DNA of 64,000 bases from Pelecanus crispus (GCF_030463565.1 NC_134659.1:6828511-6892510), one strand, 5' to 3'; positions 1-12,500 are shown, numbered from the stretch's first letter. Program-made: numbers and translations. The notes: a model not told the origin generated them from the sequence alone.

Positions 1-341
1 CTGTCACTCGGCGTGCCGTGGTTTGGGACCCCCGGAGCTGCAGGCTGTGCTCTCTGCGCACCGGGCAGCATCCAGCCCCTCGCTGCCACCGGCACGGACG
101 GGGGTCCCGGGGGGTGCCGGGGGGTGCCGGGGGGTCTCCCAGGACTCCTCCGAGTCGTGCCTCAGTCTTTGGGGCCGTCTCGGCCCCGCCGCAGGACGCC
201 GGGGCGGGGGGGGGGGGAGCAGTGCGGGGGCTCCCGGCGGTGTCACGCGTGGGTCCCCCGGCGGGGCAGGGGGTCCCGAGGGGAGGGGACGGGGCAGAGG
301 GACCGCCCCGGAGCCGGCTGCTGGCTGGCTGGACCGCTGTC

Positions 342-411
342 CCTCCTCCTCCTCCTCCTCCTCCTCCTCCTCCTCCTCCTCCTCCTCCTCCTCCTCCTCC
401 TCCTCCTCCTC
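342..411 (+). repeat. (CCT)n trinucleotide microsatellite, about 23 units
   Basis: This is an almost uninterrupted run of CCT triplets inside the presumed SOX13 5' noncoding exon or promoter. As a polypurine/polypyrimidine tract with mirror symmetry it could form triplex or slipped structures. It opens long artefactual reading frames (poly-Glu, poly-Leu, poly-Ser, poly-Pro) on both strands. Its length is probably polymorphic. Confidence 0.95.
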
Positions 412-504
412 GCTCCCTCTCTCCGCCCGGCGCCGGGGCAGCTCCCACCGGAGGCGCTGGGGACATGGAGCGGACCTGAGCCGGGCGCGGCGGCGGCGGA
501 GCCC

Positions 505-546
505 GCACCGGCAGCGGCACCGGCACCGGCACCGGCACCGGCAGCA
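505..546 (+). repeat. (CACCGG)n hexamer repeat
   Basis: This is a short tandem run of CACCGG-type hexamers (about 5-6 units, some variant) just upstream of the presumed SOX13 exon 1 donor. It is GC-rich simple sequence with no coding meaning. Confidence 0.8.
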
Positions 547-1427
547 GCGGGGCCCGGGGCGCAGCGCTGCAGCGCGGCGGAGCCGTGAGTGCGGCCGGGG
601 GCAGGGGCAGGGGCAGGGGCACGGCCCGGGGCGAAGCGGGGGGGCGGGGAGGCCACGGGCATTGCCCGGGGGTGGGCTCCGACACGGCCCCGGGGTGGCG
701 AGCGTCCTGCCAGGGTGGCGAGCATCCCCCCGGGGCGCGGTCCCCGGCTGAGTGGGGCTGGGGGGCCCGCCTGGAAGGAGACACACACACCCCCCCCCCC
801 CCCCGAGCCCCTTTGCTTAAACAGCAGGAAGAAAAAGGGGAAGGGGGGTGCAGGGCCCGTCCCCCGCACAGCCCCGTCCCCGCTGCAAAGTTCAGGGGCT
901 GCAAACTCTCCTCGAGAGCCCCCCCGCGCCGGCAGCAGTTAAGGGGTTAAGCCACGGGCACCCTCCCGGGGGCACAGGGCCGGGAGGCAAGGGGTTAAGC
1001 CATGGGCGACATGCCCCCCCCCAACCCTTGACCTGGCTACCAAGGGTCGTCCCGCTGAAGCCCCCTGCCCGGGACCCCCGGGCCACCCACCCGGGAAGGT
1101 TTCTCGCCCCTTCCCGCGTGTCACCCCGGTGGGACCTGTCCCCCTGTCCCGGGCACGCAGCCCTGGCCCCCGCTGGGTGCTCTGGGGGTACAGGGACAGC
1201 AGGGTGTAGGCTGGCAGCCCCCCCGACACGGCACTGGGGGTCACAGCGCCGCCAGACATTGCGCAGGGACAGACAGACACGCTGTGCCAGCACAGACGGA
1301 CACCGCGGGCCAGCACAGGCGGGCACAGGGCCCAGCTGGCGTTCCCGGCCCCCGGCACACGCGTGTGTCCGTGGGGCTTGGGGCTGTTTGTGGGTGTTCA
1401 TGGCTCTGCGGTGCTTGGGGGTTGGGG

Positions 1428-1495
1428 TCCCCATCCCTGGTCCCCATCCCTGGTCCCCATCCCTGGTCCCCATCCCTGGTCCCCATCGCTGGTCC
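1428..1495 (+). repeat. 13-bp tandem repeat (CCCCATCCCTGGT), about 5 copies
   Basis: Five near-identical copies of CCCCATCCCTGGT lie head to tail, the last with one change. This is a small minisatellite in SOX13 intron 1 with no evident function. Confidence 0.9.
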
Positions 1496-2480
1496 CGCGC
1501 TGCCCTGTGGGACGGACGGGACACTGCGTCGGGCCCCATCGTGCATCGCCCACCACCCTTCCGAGGTGCGCTCGGTGGCGAGAGGCGATTTCATTGCTCC
1601 AGCCAGCCCCGGCGAGCCGTGTCCCCGCAGCACCGTCTCCATCGGGAAGCAGGCGCAGGGTCCGGGCAGGAAAACTTGCTGGTGGTGCCGTGCGCGGCTG
1701 TTTGTCTGTCCAAGAGGGGCTGAGGTTGTTCTAACAAACCGCAGTGACAGCATCGCCGTAACGCGCGGCCGGAGAGAGGGTTGGGGACCGGGGTCAGCGC
1801 TAAACTCTGTCGCTTGCCGGGACCTAAGAGCGGATGAACCTTGTCACTGAGATTACGTCTTCCCCGGCAGCCATGGCGGGTCCTGCCTGCGCCTCGGAGC
1901 CGGGCGTCCGACCCGTCCTGGGCGGAATTGGGGTTTTGGGGGCTGAAGCTGCGGCACAGCGGAGCTCTCCCGCTAGCGGGGCTCGTGCCGTGGGGTCCCG
2001 CAGCCGCCTGGCAGCCCCGCGGTGCTGCGCCGGGGCGGCTGGCGGGGCGGTGGGTGCAGCCGCGGGGGGTTTGGGGGATTTTCTTCCCCCCCGCCCTCCC
2101 CGGGCGCTGATAAACCCGGGCTCGGGGAGCAGCAAGGCGGGTGATGGAGCGCAGCTCCCGCGCAGAGCTGGGCGCTCGCCCCTGGGGACCTCCGCAGTTA
2201 AACACCACAAAGTTAGTGGCGGAAGAGAGAAATCGAGAGATGCGTCGCCCGGGGAGCTGTAAAGGAGAGGTTTTCGCGTGAAACGCGCAAATAAATACAA
2301 AGCTTTGCTTCTTTCCACCTCTGCCTAATGATTTCCAGTGTTTTACGCAGGGGTTTCGGTGCCAGGGAGGGATGCTGCCCAGGAAAAATTACAGACCGTG
2401 GCTGCATATTGTTCAAGTCTCAGTTACATCTTGTGAGGTACCTTCAGCATGGAAAACACTTGACTTCCAAAGCAAATCTG

Positions 2481-2625
2481 GAGTAATAGATTTTAGGAGT
2501 GAAAAAGGACCATTAGCTCAGCTAATGTGATTTTCTCCATAGCACAGACCAGATAATATCACTCAGTTACTCTCCTATTGAGCCAATAACTCGTGTTTGT
2601 AATTCATGCAATTTCCTTTTAGTTC
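2481..2625 (-). mobile_element. Old CR1-type LINE 3'-end fragment
   Basis: The stretch reads ATAGATTTTAGGAGTG, then AAAGGACCATTAGCTCAGC, then a CAGTTACTCTCCTATTGAGC-like block followed by AATAACTCGTGTTTG. From memory, these blocks in this order resemble the reverse complement of the CR1 3' UTR common in turtles and crocodilians, an ancient amniote subfamily much more diverged than the CR1 copies at 46-49 kb. The copy is short and degraded and has no open reading frame. It is AT-rich against GC-rich surroundings, which fits an old insertion. The exact subfamily is not assignable by eye. Confidence 0.5.
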
Positions 2626-5600
2626 AATTTAATTTTGTACAGAATCCATTCTGTTGACACTGATACAGTACTTTTTTTTTTTCTTTTTTTTGAAAGCCTG
2701 CGATTTCAGAGGCTTTGTGTTAAAAATAGCTGCTGTCCTTTGACAAACGTGGGCAGGCTAAAGACAGTTTTCTAAATCATTTGCGAGTGACACATTTTTA
2801 CCAGCATCTCCCTTCGTGCTGTTTATTTGTTTCACTCACGACTGGCAGAACCGCTGCCGGGGCCGACCTCCCGCGGGGCTGGGGGCTCGTCCTTGGCATC
2901 TCATCTGGCATCTCGCGCAGGAGGCAAAATCCCTTTGGAGCAGAGTAATAGGTAGGAGCAGAGATCTGAAATTTTTAAGGATCCGTTTTCCTCTCTGATG
3001 CGAAGCTCATCGTGCCGTCGGGCGGCTCACCTCCTCCGGCGTGCCCGCGTTGCTTTTTTTACCCCTGCCAAATTGAAGCACCCAAAATGCTCCCCCCCCC
3101 CCCCCCCCCCAAAGTCCTTCTGACGAGCAAAGTTTGTTCCAGCCAGGGTGCAAGATGCCCCGGGGGGGAACAGCTGGACTTTTTGTCTCCCTGCCGAAAT
3201 GCCCATTTTCCGTGGGGGTGCCGGGGGAGCTGTGCCCTGGCACGCGAGGCCGTAGGGAAGATGGAGCCGATCGTAAACTTGTTATGTGCTAGAGGGGGGT
3301 TTGATTTCGTTCACAGGATGCAGAGGAAGGCTTTTTTTCTCTCTCCGTGCAGGGAACACAGGAGCACAGTAAATCTAGTCTTTCAGTGGGTTTATTTTTA
3401 CATTTGTTACTCGCTGGTGGGCTCCCCGGGCGCGCACCCCAGCCTGCCGCTCTCGCTGCCCGTCGCCTTCCTGGAGCCCAGGCTGGCTGGGGCCGAGCAG
3501 CCATTACGCACCCTGCGAGCGGGCCGGGGGCCGGGGGCGAAGGGCGGCTCCGGGAGCCGGTAGCAGCGAGCTTTGCGCTCCCCAGGTGAGCGGTTTAGGG
3601 CTGGTTTTGGGGGGGAGATGGCGGGGGGCTGCCTGCCTGCTGCTCCCGGGGTTGCGGCGTGCCGCGGGCGGGCTGGGGCGCTGGTCGCAGCTGCATCCCC
3701 CGCGCTGAGCATCCTTGGAGCCATGCAGGGACTGGAAGTTTGCTGGTGAGCGGGGGGCACGGCGGAGCGAATCCCTGTGGGATACGGTGTGCAGCGAAGG
3801 GCGCGGGACGCTTCGCTCGCTGCCGGGGAGCCAGGTCGCCGATGCCGTCCCCGGCCCTCCCGTGTGCCCGGCGCAGCCGTGGCTGCTCGGGGATGCCGCC
3901 CGTTCTCCGGCATACGATGAAACCAAACAAACTTTGAAGGGTTTTGGTGTCCTTTTTGGGGGTCCCTCACTGCAGACCCAGCGGATCGGGGGGTCGGGGA
4001 CCCTCAGGGCTGGCCGAGCAGCAGGACAGCGCGTGAGCCCACGGCCCGTGGCTGCTTGCCGTCCCGCACGAGCCGGCGCGGGGTGCGGTGAGCCCCGCTT
4101 TGTCTGCCCGCCGCAGAGCCGTGTTCCTGCTTGCTCCAGCTTTATCCCATTGTAAACACTTAGCGCAGTTTTGTGTCGGGCCGGCTTTGTGCGTGCACGT
4201 GTAATTGCAGAAATCAGAAAAGCTTTTATTACCAAAGTGACAACCTTTAATGGACGGCTGCGACCGACTGTAGGGACGCACGCTCAGTACAGCTCTGCTC
4301 TGCTTTTACACCCTGGAAGTTCCCAGCCGTGCTAAGAAAATGCGTACTGCTTATTTTCCTTAAAAAAAAAAAAAAAGCATTTATTTTTTTAAAAATAATC
4401 CACTCGCAGGCAGGGCAGTTGCTACCTCCAGCCTGCGATGCCGTGGAGAAAGCCCGCTGGCCTCTTTTGTTCTCTCCTGCGGCCGCGCTGCTGAACGTAG
4501 CATCGCTACAAACTGGGAACTAGTAATGAAACATTTTCATTTTCCCTCAGCTAGAAAATACCGACGGGTCTGAAGCTGCCTCTTTTTGTGCATCTGACAG
4601 CAGCCGGGTCTGGCAGCTGGGCCGGTGGAGGAGTTGTGCTCGGCGGGAGGGAGAGCCCAGAAAGACGGGCAGCCCCGGGGTCGGGCGTTCCCCGGCTGGG
4701 GGTCCCTTGCAGCACCGCGGCCACCCCTGACCAGCCGGGGCTGGTCTATCCTAGGCTCTGCTGCTGTATTTTTCACAGACTTGGGGGAGGTTTTGGTTTC
4801 GTTGCACTGCAGGGAGGAAGAGTTGGGCCACTCAAAAGTTTTGCACGATGCATCACTAATTTCCACTCCGTTTTAACCCAGTAAAGAACATGCAAAAGGC
4901 AAATAAATTAGCGCAGCTTATGACAGCTCTGCTGGAAAATATCTCGGTGCTTTTACCCCATCCTGCACCTTTTGGGGAGTAACTTCAGGAGCCAAATCCC
5001 AAATGGGGTAGAGCTGCCGCTGGCCTGGCTGTGCCCCCGGGGAGCTCCCCACGGCTGGGTGCTGCTTGTGCACGGCTGAGAAGTGCGTGGGCTCCTCCAG
5101 CGCGAGGAAAGTTGGCAGGGTCCAAGGCATCGACTTTTGGAAAATTTTCTGCTGCTTGGAAGCTGTCCCTCCCTCCCTCCCTCCCACTCCGTGTCCACCT
5201 GCTCCAGGACCACATGTCCCAAGCTGGAAGCGCTCCAGCCCCGAACAAGGGCCCTCGGTCTGCCCAGTCCCACCAGCTCGGCACTGGTGGGGAGGGAGGC
5301 TGGGGAGGTGCGGGGGGCACGGCTGGCCCTGCGGGGCCCTGCCTCGCATCAGAAGCGCCCCAGCCGCTCGGACGGGTCGGGAAAAAACATAAGTAAGGGG
5401 ATGCACAAAGCGTTTATACAAGTGCGCGTGGCTGGAGCGGAGGATAGCGGTAGGGCCACTGCTGAAACAGCCTCATCCCCTTCGCCTCCGAGCACCCCGC
5501 CAGCACCCTGGACCCTGAGGGGCTCTGCAGCCGCTTTTAGCTCAGAAGTGTTGTTTTTCAAGGGGAAAGCTACTTCTGTGAACGTCGTACCGGAGGGATG

Positions 5601-5679
5601 CTCCCTTCCCTGCCGCCTTGTCCCGGCTCCTGCTTGCAGCCCTTCAGCTGAAGAATGCAAACTGGGAGATGGATCTGAA

Positions 5680-6030
5680 ATATTTGAAATTCTGCCTCTC
5701 CATAATTTAATGCTCCATTACCACCCAGGCCTGCTCGAGGCATGTGACCGTTATAAAAGATGCAGTCTGGTGGCTGCAGAGGCCGGGCAGCATCCCCCCA
5801 CCTGCGCCCGGGTGTCTTATCAGGGAGGAACAAGATAACGGGGCTCATCATTAAAGCCGCCTGGAAGCCCCCTGCGAGCACCCACTAGCCTGGCCCAAAA
5901 TCTGCTGGCCTGACTTATTTTTTAATTCTGCCTGGTGAAGGCAGCTTGTGGCAGTTTCTTGTCTGTTGGGAGGAAAGAGGATGAGATTATAAATTAAATA
6001 TCGCAAAGAGAATTAAAAGAACGTGGGGCA
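5680..6030 (+). promoter_or_regulatory. Candidate intronic enhancer with paired GATA motifs
   Basis: This is an AT-richer island in SOX13 intron 1. It contains CTTATCAG (5816-5823) and AGATAA (5833-5838), two GATA-type sites in opposite orientation about 10 bp apart, followed by ATCATTAAAG and TTATTTTTTAATT-type homeodomain-like sequence. Low GC against GC-rich flanks and dense motifs are typical of conserved noncoding elements. Regulatory function is inference. Confidence 0.3.
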
Positions 6031-7034
6031 GCAGTGAGGCCGGTGGGGGTATTTGATCCTCGTTGCCTGTGCAAAATGGGGTTATCGTGAGCTGGGCTGA
6101 GGCAGGGTCTAACAGGAGAAGGAAGAGGAGCTGTAGAAGCGGGTAGATAGAAATACCCGGTGGTTTTGCCAGCACCACGCAGCAGCTTCTGCCGCTGCTG
6201 CAGTGCTGGGGCTGCCGCCTTCCCCTGCTGCCGGGGCCCATGCCACTACCGGGCGAGAGCCAGAAATCGAAACTCTTCGGACATAAAAGTCAACCTGGGT
6301 GCCTGGATGGGTGCGGGTTTGCAGCGAGCAGCCCTCATCCCCCATAGTCTTCCTCCCTGGTTCTGGCTGGGTGTTGATAGCACAGAGCGGCTCCGGTTTG
6401 CAGCCTTGTTCAGAGCCTGGAAAACCACTTGTTTGCAAAAGCTGAGCTCGGTGGTGGCGCGCGTTGGCCTGCAGCAGGCGTGCCGGGGTGCGCAGAGCCG
6501 GCAGTCCTGGGCTTGCCCGTCCGCTCTGCTCCCCACGCCGGCTGGCGAGGGCACGGGGGAGCCGGTCCCCTGCGCTGGGCAACCTGCGTCCCTCCTTGCT
6601 CGGTCCCCACCGCGTCCCTGCGGGATGCGGAGAGGAGAAGCAGCTCCGGGTGGGGAGAGGACAGGACCCAGGTCTGGAAAGAGCCCGGGCAGGCGCTGAG
6701 CGCGCAGCTCATCCCTGGTGCCCTGGCGCTGGGGACGTGTGGGTGCCTGAGGCCACCGCAGCAGAAACTGGGGACCACGCCGAGCTGCGACAACGCCCGC
6801 GGTGGCCGCGGGGATGAGGTGTGCGTGCACGGGCGTGCGACCTCCGAGCTGGGCGGGAGGGTCACCCACACCCCCCTGCCCCCCAGCAGCCCCTCTGGTT
6901 CACCTGCTAAAGCGAGCTGATGTGGAAAGGGTTTGGAAAACCCTCTGCCCTGGCCCAGGGTGGCAGCCCTGCCTGCCTGCTGCCTGCCCACGAGGGTGGA
7001 GGGGAATGCCAGAGCCCGGCTTATCTTTTGTCTG

Positions 7035-7063
7035 GAACAATAGAGGGCTTGGCCCTATTGTTC
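7035..7063 (+). promoter_or_regulatory. Inverted pair of SOX-type sites (palindrome)
   Basis: GAACAATAG (7035-7043) and CTATTGTTC (7055-7063) are exact reverse complements separated by 11 bp. The pairing extends inward through GGG/CCC if one A is skipped. AACAATAG/CTATTGTT is the classic HMG-box SOX core. A CTTTTGT half-site lies just upstream (7025-7031). SOXD proteins such as SOX13 form homodimers through their coiled coil, so paired sites within the gene's own intron suggest autoregulation. That last step is inference. Confidence 0.4.
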
Positions 7064-7122
7064 TACCTTGCACGCCCAGCCGGAAAGCGGCTCCCCTGGG
7101 GCAGAGGCTGCAGGAGGGGATT

Positions 7123-7163
7123 TATGGGCAGGGATGGGCAGGGATGGGCAGGGATGGGCAGGG
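7123..7163 (+). repeat. 10-bp tandem repeat (GGGATGGGCA), about 4 copies
   Basis: Four head-to-tail copies of a GGGATGGGCA-like unit lie in SOX13 intron 1. Clustered G-triplets could form a G-quadruplex on this strand. No other role is visible. Confidence 0.85.
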
Positions 7164-10100
7164 CCGTGCTCGCCAATCTGTGCTGCGTGGCCCCGTGGGG
7201 CTCTGCCACCCGTGGGCAGCTCTGCAGGTGAATTCCCGAGCGGGAGAGGCGGCTGCTCAGGACCTTTCCAGCTCATTTTTTCTTGCTGTGACACAAGGAT
7301 ATCAGGAGCTGGAGGGTTCGTTCGGGGCAGGTCCCCAGGGCAGGGTTACCCCCAGGCAGGCTGGAGGAGCCATCCGTACCTGCGCGGGCTGCCGCAGGGG
7401 CAGCGGCAGAGCCGTGTCTGCCTGCCTTGGAGCTGTGCTTTGGGTCTCCAGGTGCAGCGCCGGCCTTTGGGCTTCCCGTGCCCGCTCCTTCCTGCTGCTT
7501 TGCCTCGGGTCGAGGGTCCGTCCGGGGAGCCGGCTCGGAGAGCGCGCATTTTTGCAGTGGGGGTGTGTGCAGATGTGTGTTTCCGAGCAAGGCTGGGTAC
7601 TGGGAGCTGGGTACTGGATGTGGCTCTTGGTGCAAGTGGCACAGCCCAGGGGAACACGCAGCAGGAGCCATGCGAGCGCTTGAAGCCAGCGCTGCCCGTG
7701 AGCTCCTGGGCTGCAAACCGCAGCCCCGTGGTCCCTTACAGCCCTCCTCCTTCCTTCATTTTGGGGGCTAAAGCAAGGCTGACCCGTCCCCACGGGGCTC
7801 CCCGTGCCGTCATCCCGGTAGCTGCGTGGCTCCGGCAGCCACGTGTGACTTCGCCAGGGCGGCGTGAAACGGCTCCGGTCCCTCTCGTCCTGCCCGTGCT
7901 GCCCGAGACCCACCCCGCGGCACACAAGGGGTGCACGGGGCAGTGGGGTGCGTCTGCCCGCCCGCGTCTGCCCGCCCGCGCACCTGTGCAGGCAGAGCAA
8001 CTGTGCCTGCCCGCAGCTCCGCTAAGCCGTGCAGGGGAGCGTGCCGGGACGCAGGAGCTGCCAAAGCCCCTCGCTGGAGGGAGCGGGCTCGGGGACCCCG
8101 CGGGAAATCGGGATACGGGGACGGGGGGACAGGTGCCGCCGGGCACAAAGAGCCCCTTGTGCGCTGGCGCGTGCCGCGGGATACAGGGAGCCCCGGGGCT
8201 GGCTGGGGGCAATTGGACACCCCCCCCCCGCAAACGGGGAGGGCTGACAGCTTCTTGCTGGAGCGCCTCGGCCCTTGTCTGTGCTGTGTTTTTGTTGTGC
8301 AATGAAAACTATCCTGGTGGGCCAGTAAAAGCTTGTGCCCAATTTTCTCTGCTCCCCCGGAGGAGAGGAGCCTAGCCGGGAGCCGCTGCACGACGAGGAT
8401 TTCATGGGCTTTAGTTCCTCCGAAGCGAGAGGGGAGAGGAGGGGTGAGGCGCACACCCAGCCTTGCCGGATGGCCCTGGTTTGGAGGGTCGCTGCTGCTG
8501 GATCCTTGGTCCTGCAGCGGGACGGGTGATGGGGTGTCCCCCACCCCCCAGAGCCCGAGGTCTCCCCCTGAGCAGAAATAATGGTAGCCATAAAAATGGC
8601 AGGAACCAGACCCCCGCTGCCTCCTGCGATTTCTCTCGTGCAAATAGGAGAGCTGCCCGGTTAACGTGACCACCGGCCCGGGAGGCGATGCCGGTTGCGA
8701 GCCCTGTGGCTGCTGTTGCAGGATGCTCTGGCTCACCCGCGGGGCGCAGAGCAACGGGGCGAGGGGCCGGGAACACCGGAGCCTGAATCCGCACCCTGAA
8801 TCGGGGCTAACAGCATCAAAGTGACTGCGGCTTACATGAATAAGGGGGAGAAGTCAGGCCGAAAGAGTTTTCCTTGGGGGTCTTCATCCAGACTCAGCCA
8901 GCCATGACTCTTCTGAGCCGCAGCACAGCAGGAGCAGAGTCAGGGTTGCCATTAGTAAGGGTGTGATGATTTGGGGCAGATGACGGACAGCTACTGGCAC
9001 TGAGCACCCGTCCTTCAGGCTGCCTCTTCTTTCGGAGGGAGGTTGAGGATGGCCCCGGCGGCTCGTGGGGCAGCTCCCGTCATGCCAGCAAAAAAATCTG
9101 TTGCTGAAATGTCAAGCGGCCCCAGCAGCTGGAGCTCCCCCCTGCCCTGAATTTGGGCAGCAGCTGGGGAGGGCGAAGTGGCTCCGTGGAGGCTTTGTAC
9201 CTCCGTGTCCAAGCACGCCACAGCTCGGGCATAGGGATCTGCTCGCTGCAGCTCAGGATCCTGTGCAAAGGGACCCCGAGGGTTTCCGGGGTGCTGCCGG
9301 CTGTGGGGCGTGGGGCACAGCAGGCGGGAGCATGACCCCATGGGTTTTGGCCGCCACTATGGGCTTGGGTGGCGTGTGTGAGAGGCTCCAGGGCTGGCTC
9401 CGAGCATCCTTTCGGTGCTCACGTGTGTGCCCGGCTCACCCCGGGGAAACACAAGTGCAAACAAGATGAGAGAGCCCCCCCACCAAAGCCTGGGGGTGGC
9501 TGGAAAAATCATGATGTTAATGGAAGGTGTAAAAATGCCACGAGAAGCTCAAGAAGGGTAGGGGGTGACGGACACCAGCCGATGCCATGGGATGCCATTG
9601 GGATGGACCACGGGGCTGCGCCGAAATAGCACCAGGTCCTGTGTGCCACAGCCCTCACCCGTGGGTCCCTCGTGGTGCGGTGCGTGGAAAAAGGGTTCGG
9701 AAAGCCCTGCCCTCCCTGCAGCCCCAGCCCGGGAGCTGCAGGGCAGATCATTGTCGCGGCGAGCGAGCCCCGTGTCTTTCTTTTTTTCCTAAGCAGGAGA
9801 GGAAAAGGGTCAGATGTCTTCACCCCTCCGTCATGCGATAGGAAAGTATTGTTTACGAAGCAGCCGAGTCAAACGTGCCCTCCGCTCTGCCTGGAAACGC
9901 TGAGTGAGTGAAATTACACAAAAACGACACCGAGATTGGCCTCCCCGATAAGCCCGAGGGCCGCTTTTGGGTGAGGGGAGAACAGAAACTGCGAAGAAAA
10001 GGAGGGAGACGCACTAACCGCGCTCCCTCGCCGCGCCGTGCTGTGCCGCGCCGCGCCGGCATCGCCGCGCCGTCCCGCCGGGGCTGGGTGAGTTGTCCCC

Positions 10101-12189
10101 GTCCTTCGCCTCCCGGCTCTGGTGGCCTCCTGCTACAGGGGCGGGGGTGGGATTCTTTATTTGCTCTGAGTTTGCCGATGGTTTAAATTTCTTTCCTGTA
10201 ATGGATTGATGCAAATTGGTTAAACTGGGGAGTGGGGTGGTGGAACGAGCCCATGCCTGTGCTGGGGTGGTGGGAGGGGGTTCGGGACCCCCGCCGGGTC
10301 CTTGGCAGCTCCCCCGAGCACCCACCACCCCGGGGACTGTCGGCCGCTGCTGGCATCAGTGGGACCATGGGCCTGATCCAGCCCCCCGGGTGCTGGGTGT
10401 AACGCACCCACGCTCGGCACCCATGAGCCGGGCAGGTTTTGCTGTTGGTTTTTTTGCATCCAGGCAAAGCCTTTCGCGAAGGAGGAAACTTGTTTTAAAA
10501 ATTATTTCTGATGCAGAAAAAAGGAGAGGAGGAGTAAACACCCGTTCTTCAGAATTCCTCCCGCCTCTTGCTTCCCCTGCACCTTCCCTAGTTAACGTGC
10601 TGCGATATTTTTATGTTTCATTGGCTTGTAACGCGGGGGAAGAAAGGAAGGGCAGGGGAGAGGGGTGCAATAAGAAGGGGCTCTCTGAAAATATTAAGAT
10701 TGCGGGGTTTGCGTTTTTCCCTGGAGCGTTTAGACCTGCAGGGAAGGGAAGTTTCTTCTTTTAGCACTTCTCCGCGGCCGTCCCTGCCCGCACTGCCGCT
10801 CGGACCTGAGCAAAGCGCTCGCCTCTGCTGAGCCCCCCCTTCTCCCGCTGCGCCCGCCTGCGCCGGGGCTGCCAGGCCCTTTCTTCAAGGTGCTTTCAAG
10901 CACAGAACCTTCCCTGGACAGGAAACCCATCTGCCTGCAAAGCCAGAGAAGGTGCAGGGAGATATTTTTTTTTTTTTTCCTTATTGGTACGTCTTATTGA
11001 GTGGAAGAAAAAAAAACCAAACCATCCTGCAGACTGTCTAGTCTTGAGGCCAGGAAACGGGAATGACCAGCGCAGTCCCCGGCCATCACGTGGGCTGTCG
11101 CTGGGATTGTTCCCGCGCCTTCTTCCTCCGGGCTTTGCACGGTTTTAAATAATTCCAACGCGATGGAGTTTCCTCCGCTTCCCTGATGAGATCATTCCCC
11201 GTCTAATAAATCTCGCAGTCAGGAAGTTCCACCTGAGGTTCAGTTTAATTTTTCCCCTACTTAAAACCCTCCTATCGCTCATCCCAGTAAAGGAAAAATG
11301 TGTTTGGGCCGTGGCTGTGAAGGCAGTGGACCCGTGCCAGTTTACACCCGGGGAAGGATCCGATCGCCTCTTTGTATTTGATTTCATTATTTGGATAGTT
11401 ATAAAAGTACTGGCTGGTTTTTGTCCGCATCCTAGCGCAGCCGGGCTCACGAGAGGCGGCATCCCGGGATTTTGGGTTGCGGAGGCACGGCCTGGGCGGT
11501 GGAGGGGGGGGGGTCCCAGCAAAGCCCTCGTGTTGGGGGGCAGCACGGGCAGGGAGCGGCTGAGTAATCCTTTGCGCCACGACAGGAAAGCGTTTTGCAG
11601 CGATGTGGCCCTCTGCCATCTCATAAGAACCCGGAGCAAGGTGATAAACCCCCCTCAGAAGCACTGCGAAACCAGCGTTAGCAGTAAGCTGGAAATTGTT
11701 AGTAAGAGGAGGGCATCGGGAGGCTGGGACGTGGCCCGGTTAAAACGTGCGCCGGGCTGGATCAAATGGACCCGTGAACCCGCAGGGAATATGTTGTGCT
11801 TGTCTCATCGTTACCATGGGAGGCTTGGCTTTCCCGTTCCCAGCCGGAGCATCCCGCGTATCCAGGCTCCATCACCGCCTCCGGGTCCGGCTGGTCCCAA
11901 TGCGGAGGACGGGGGCAAGGCGCAAGCCCCGAGGGGCTGAGGTAGATTCTGCCAAGCGGGCTTATTCCCACATAGAAAAGCAGGAGCTGAGCCTCTGAGG
12001 ACAGAGCTGCCCTCCAAGGAGCCAATGTGCTGTCGCTCCGTGCTCGCACGAGGGCCGGTGCCCTGAGGAGCCCACGCAGAGCTGGGCTGCGCTGGTGTAC
12101 GCGGGCGGCGGAGGACGTGCAGCCGTCCCGCTGAGCAGCCCGCATCCTCTTCCCCCGCCGCAGCCTGAGAGTTCGTCTTTTTCCCCGTC

Positions 12190-12500
12190 TTGCAAGTGTT
12201 CACTTAAGTGAATTTAGTGATTAATATGGGTTATTTTCTCTCTCTCCTCAAGTTTTGAATAGCAGGGTTGATTCGATTTCCCCCTGAACCTCTGAAAGGC
12301 TTTTCTGCTGGCATGCATCAGAGAGATATGCATTTCATTAGCGGTCCTGGATATGGCCCGGAGGCCTTTGAAGAAGGCAGGTTGGGTTTTTTTGGATAGA
12401 ATTAGTAAATGCTATGCTAGCTGGTTGTAATTGCTTTAGGGTTAAATCTTCCAAGAGCCGTGTGGTAATAGGAGACCTGCTTTTCATCTTAGTAGATGGA
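12190..12500 (+). promoter_or_regulatory. Candidate noncoding regulatory element with NKX-type palindrome
   Basis: This AT-rich island in SOX13 intron 1 contains the perfect palindrome CACTTAAGTG (12201-12210), which reads as an NKX2-type site on both strands. It is followed by GTGATTAATATGG, an ATATGCATTTCATTAG block (octamer-like plus homeodomain core) and further ATTAGT motifs. No open frame runs through it. It is proposed as a conserved noncoding element from composition and motif density only. Confidence 0.3.

Larger units (their letters stand above)
1..584 (+). other. SOX13: SOX13 noncoding first exon and CpG-rich promoter block (exon 5' end not defined)
   Basis: This is an extremely GC- and CpG-rich block ending at a good splice donor (GGAGCC then GTGAGT, exon end at 584). 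The first SOX13 coding exon has only one base before its ATG (acceptor at 18102), so the gene needs an upstream untranslated exon, and this block is the best placed candidate. It contains a long CCT triplet run and a CACCGG hexamer run. The transcription start cannot be fixed from sequence and may lie at or before the window edge. The exon assignment is inferred from position, CpG content and the donor; no transcript evidence is available. Confidence 0.55.

Noticed and set aside
4-786. Open frames with poly-Glu, poly-Leu, poly-Ser and poly-Pro runs at the window start
   Set aside because: They come from the CCT triplet repeat in CpG-rich leader DNA, open in several frames at once and without family features.
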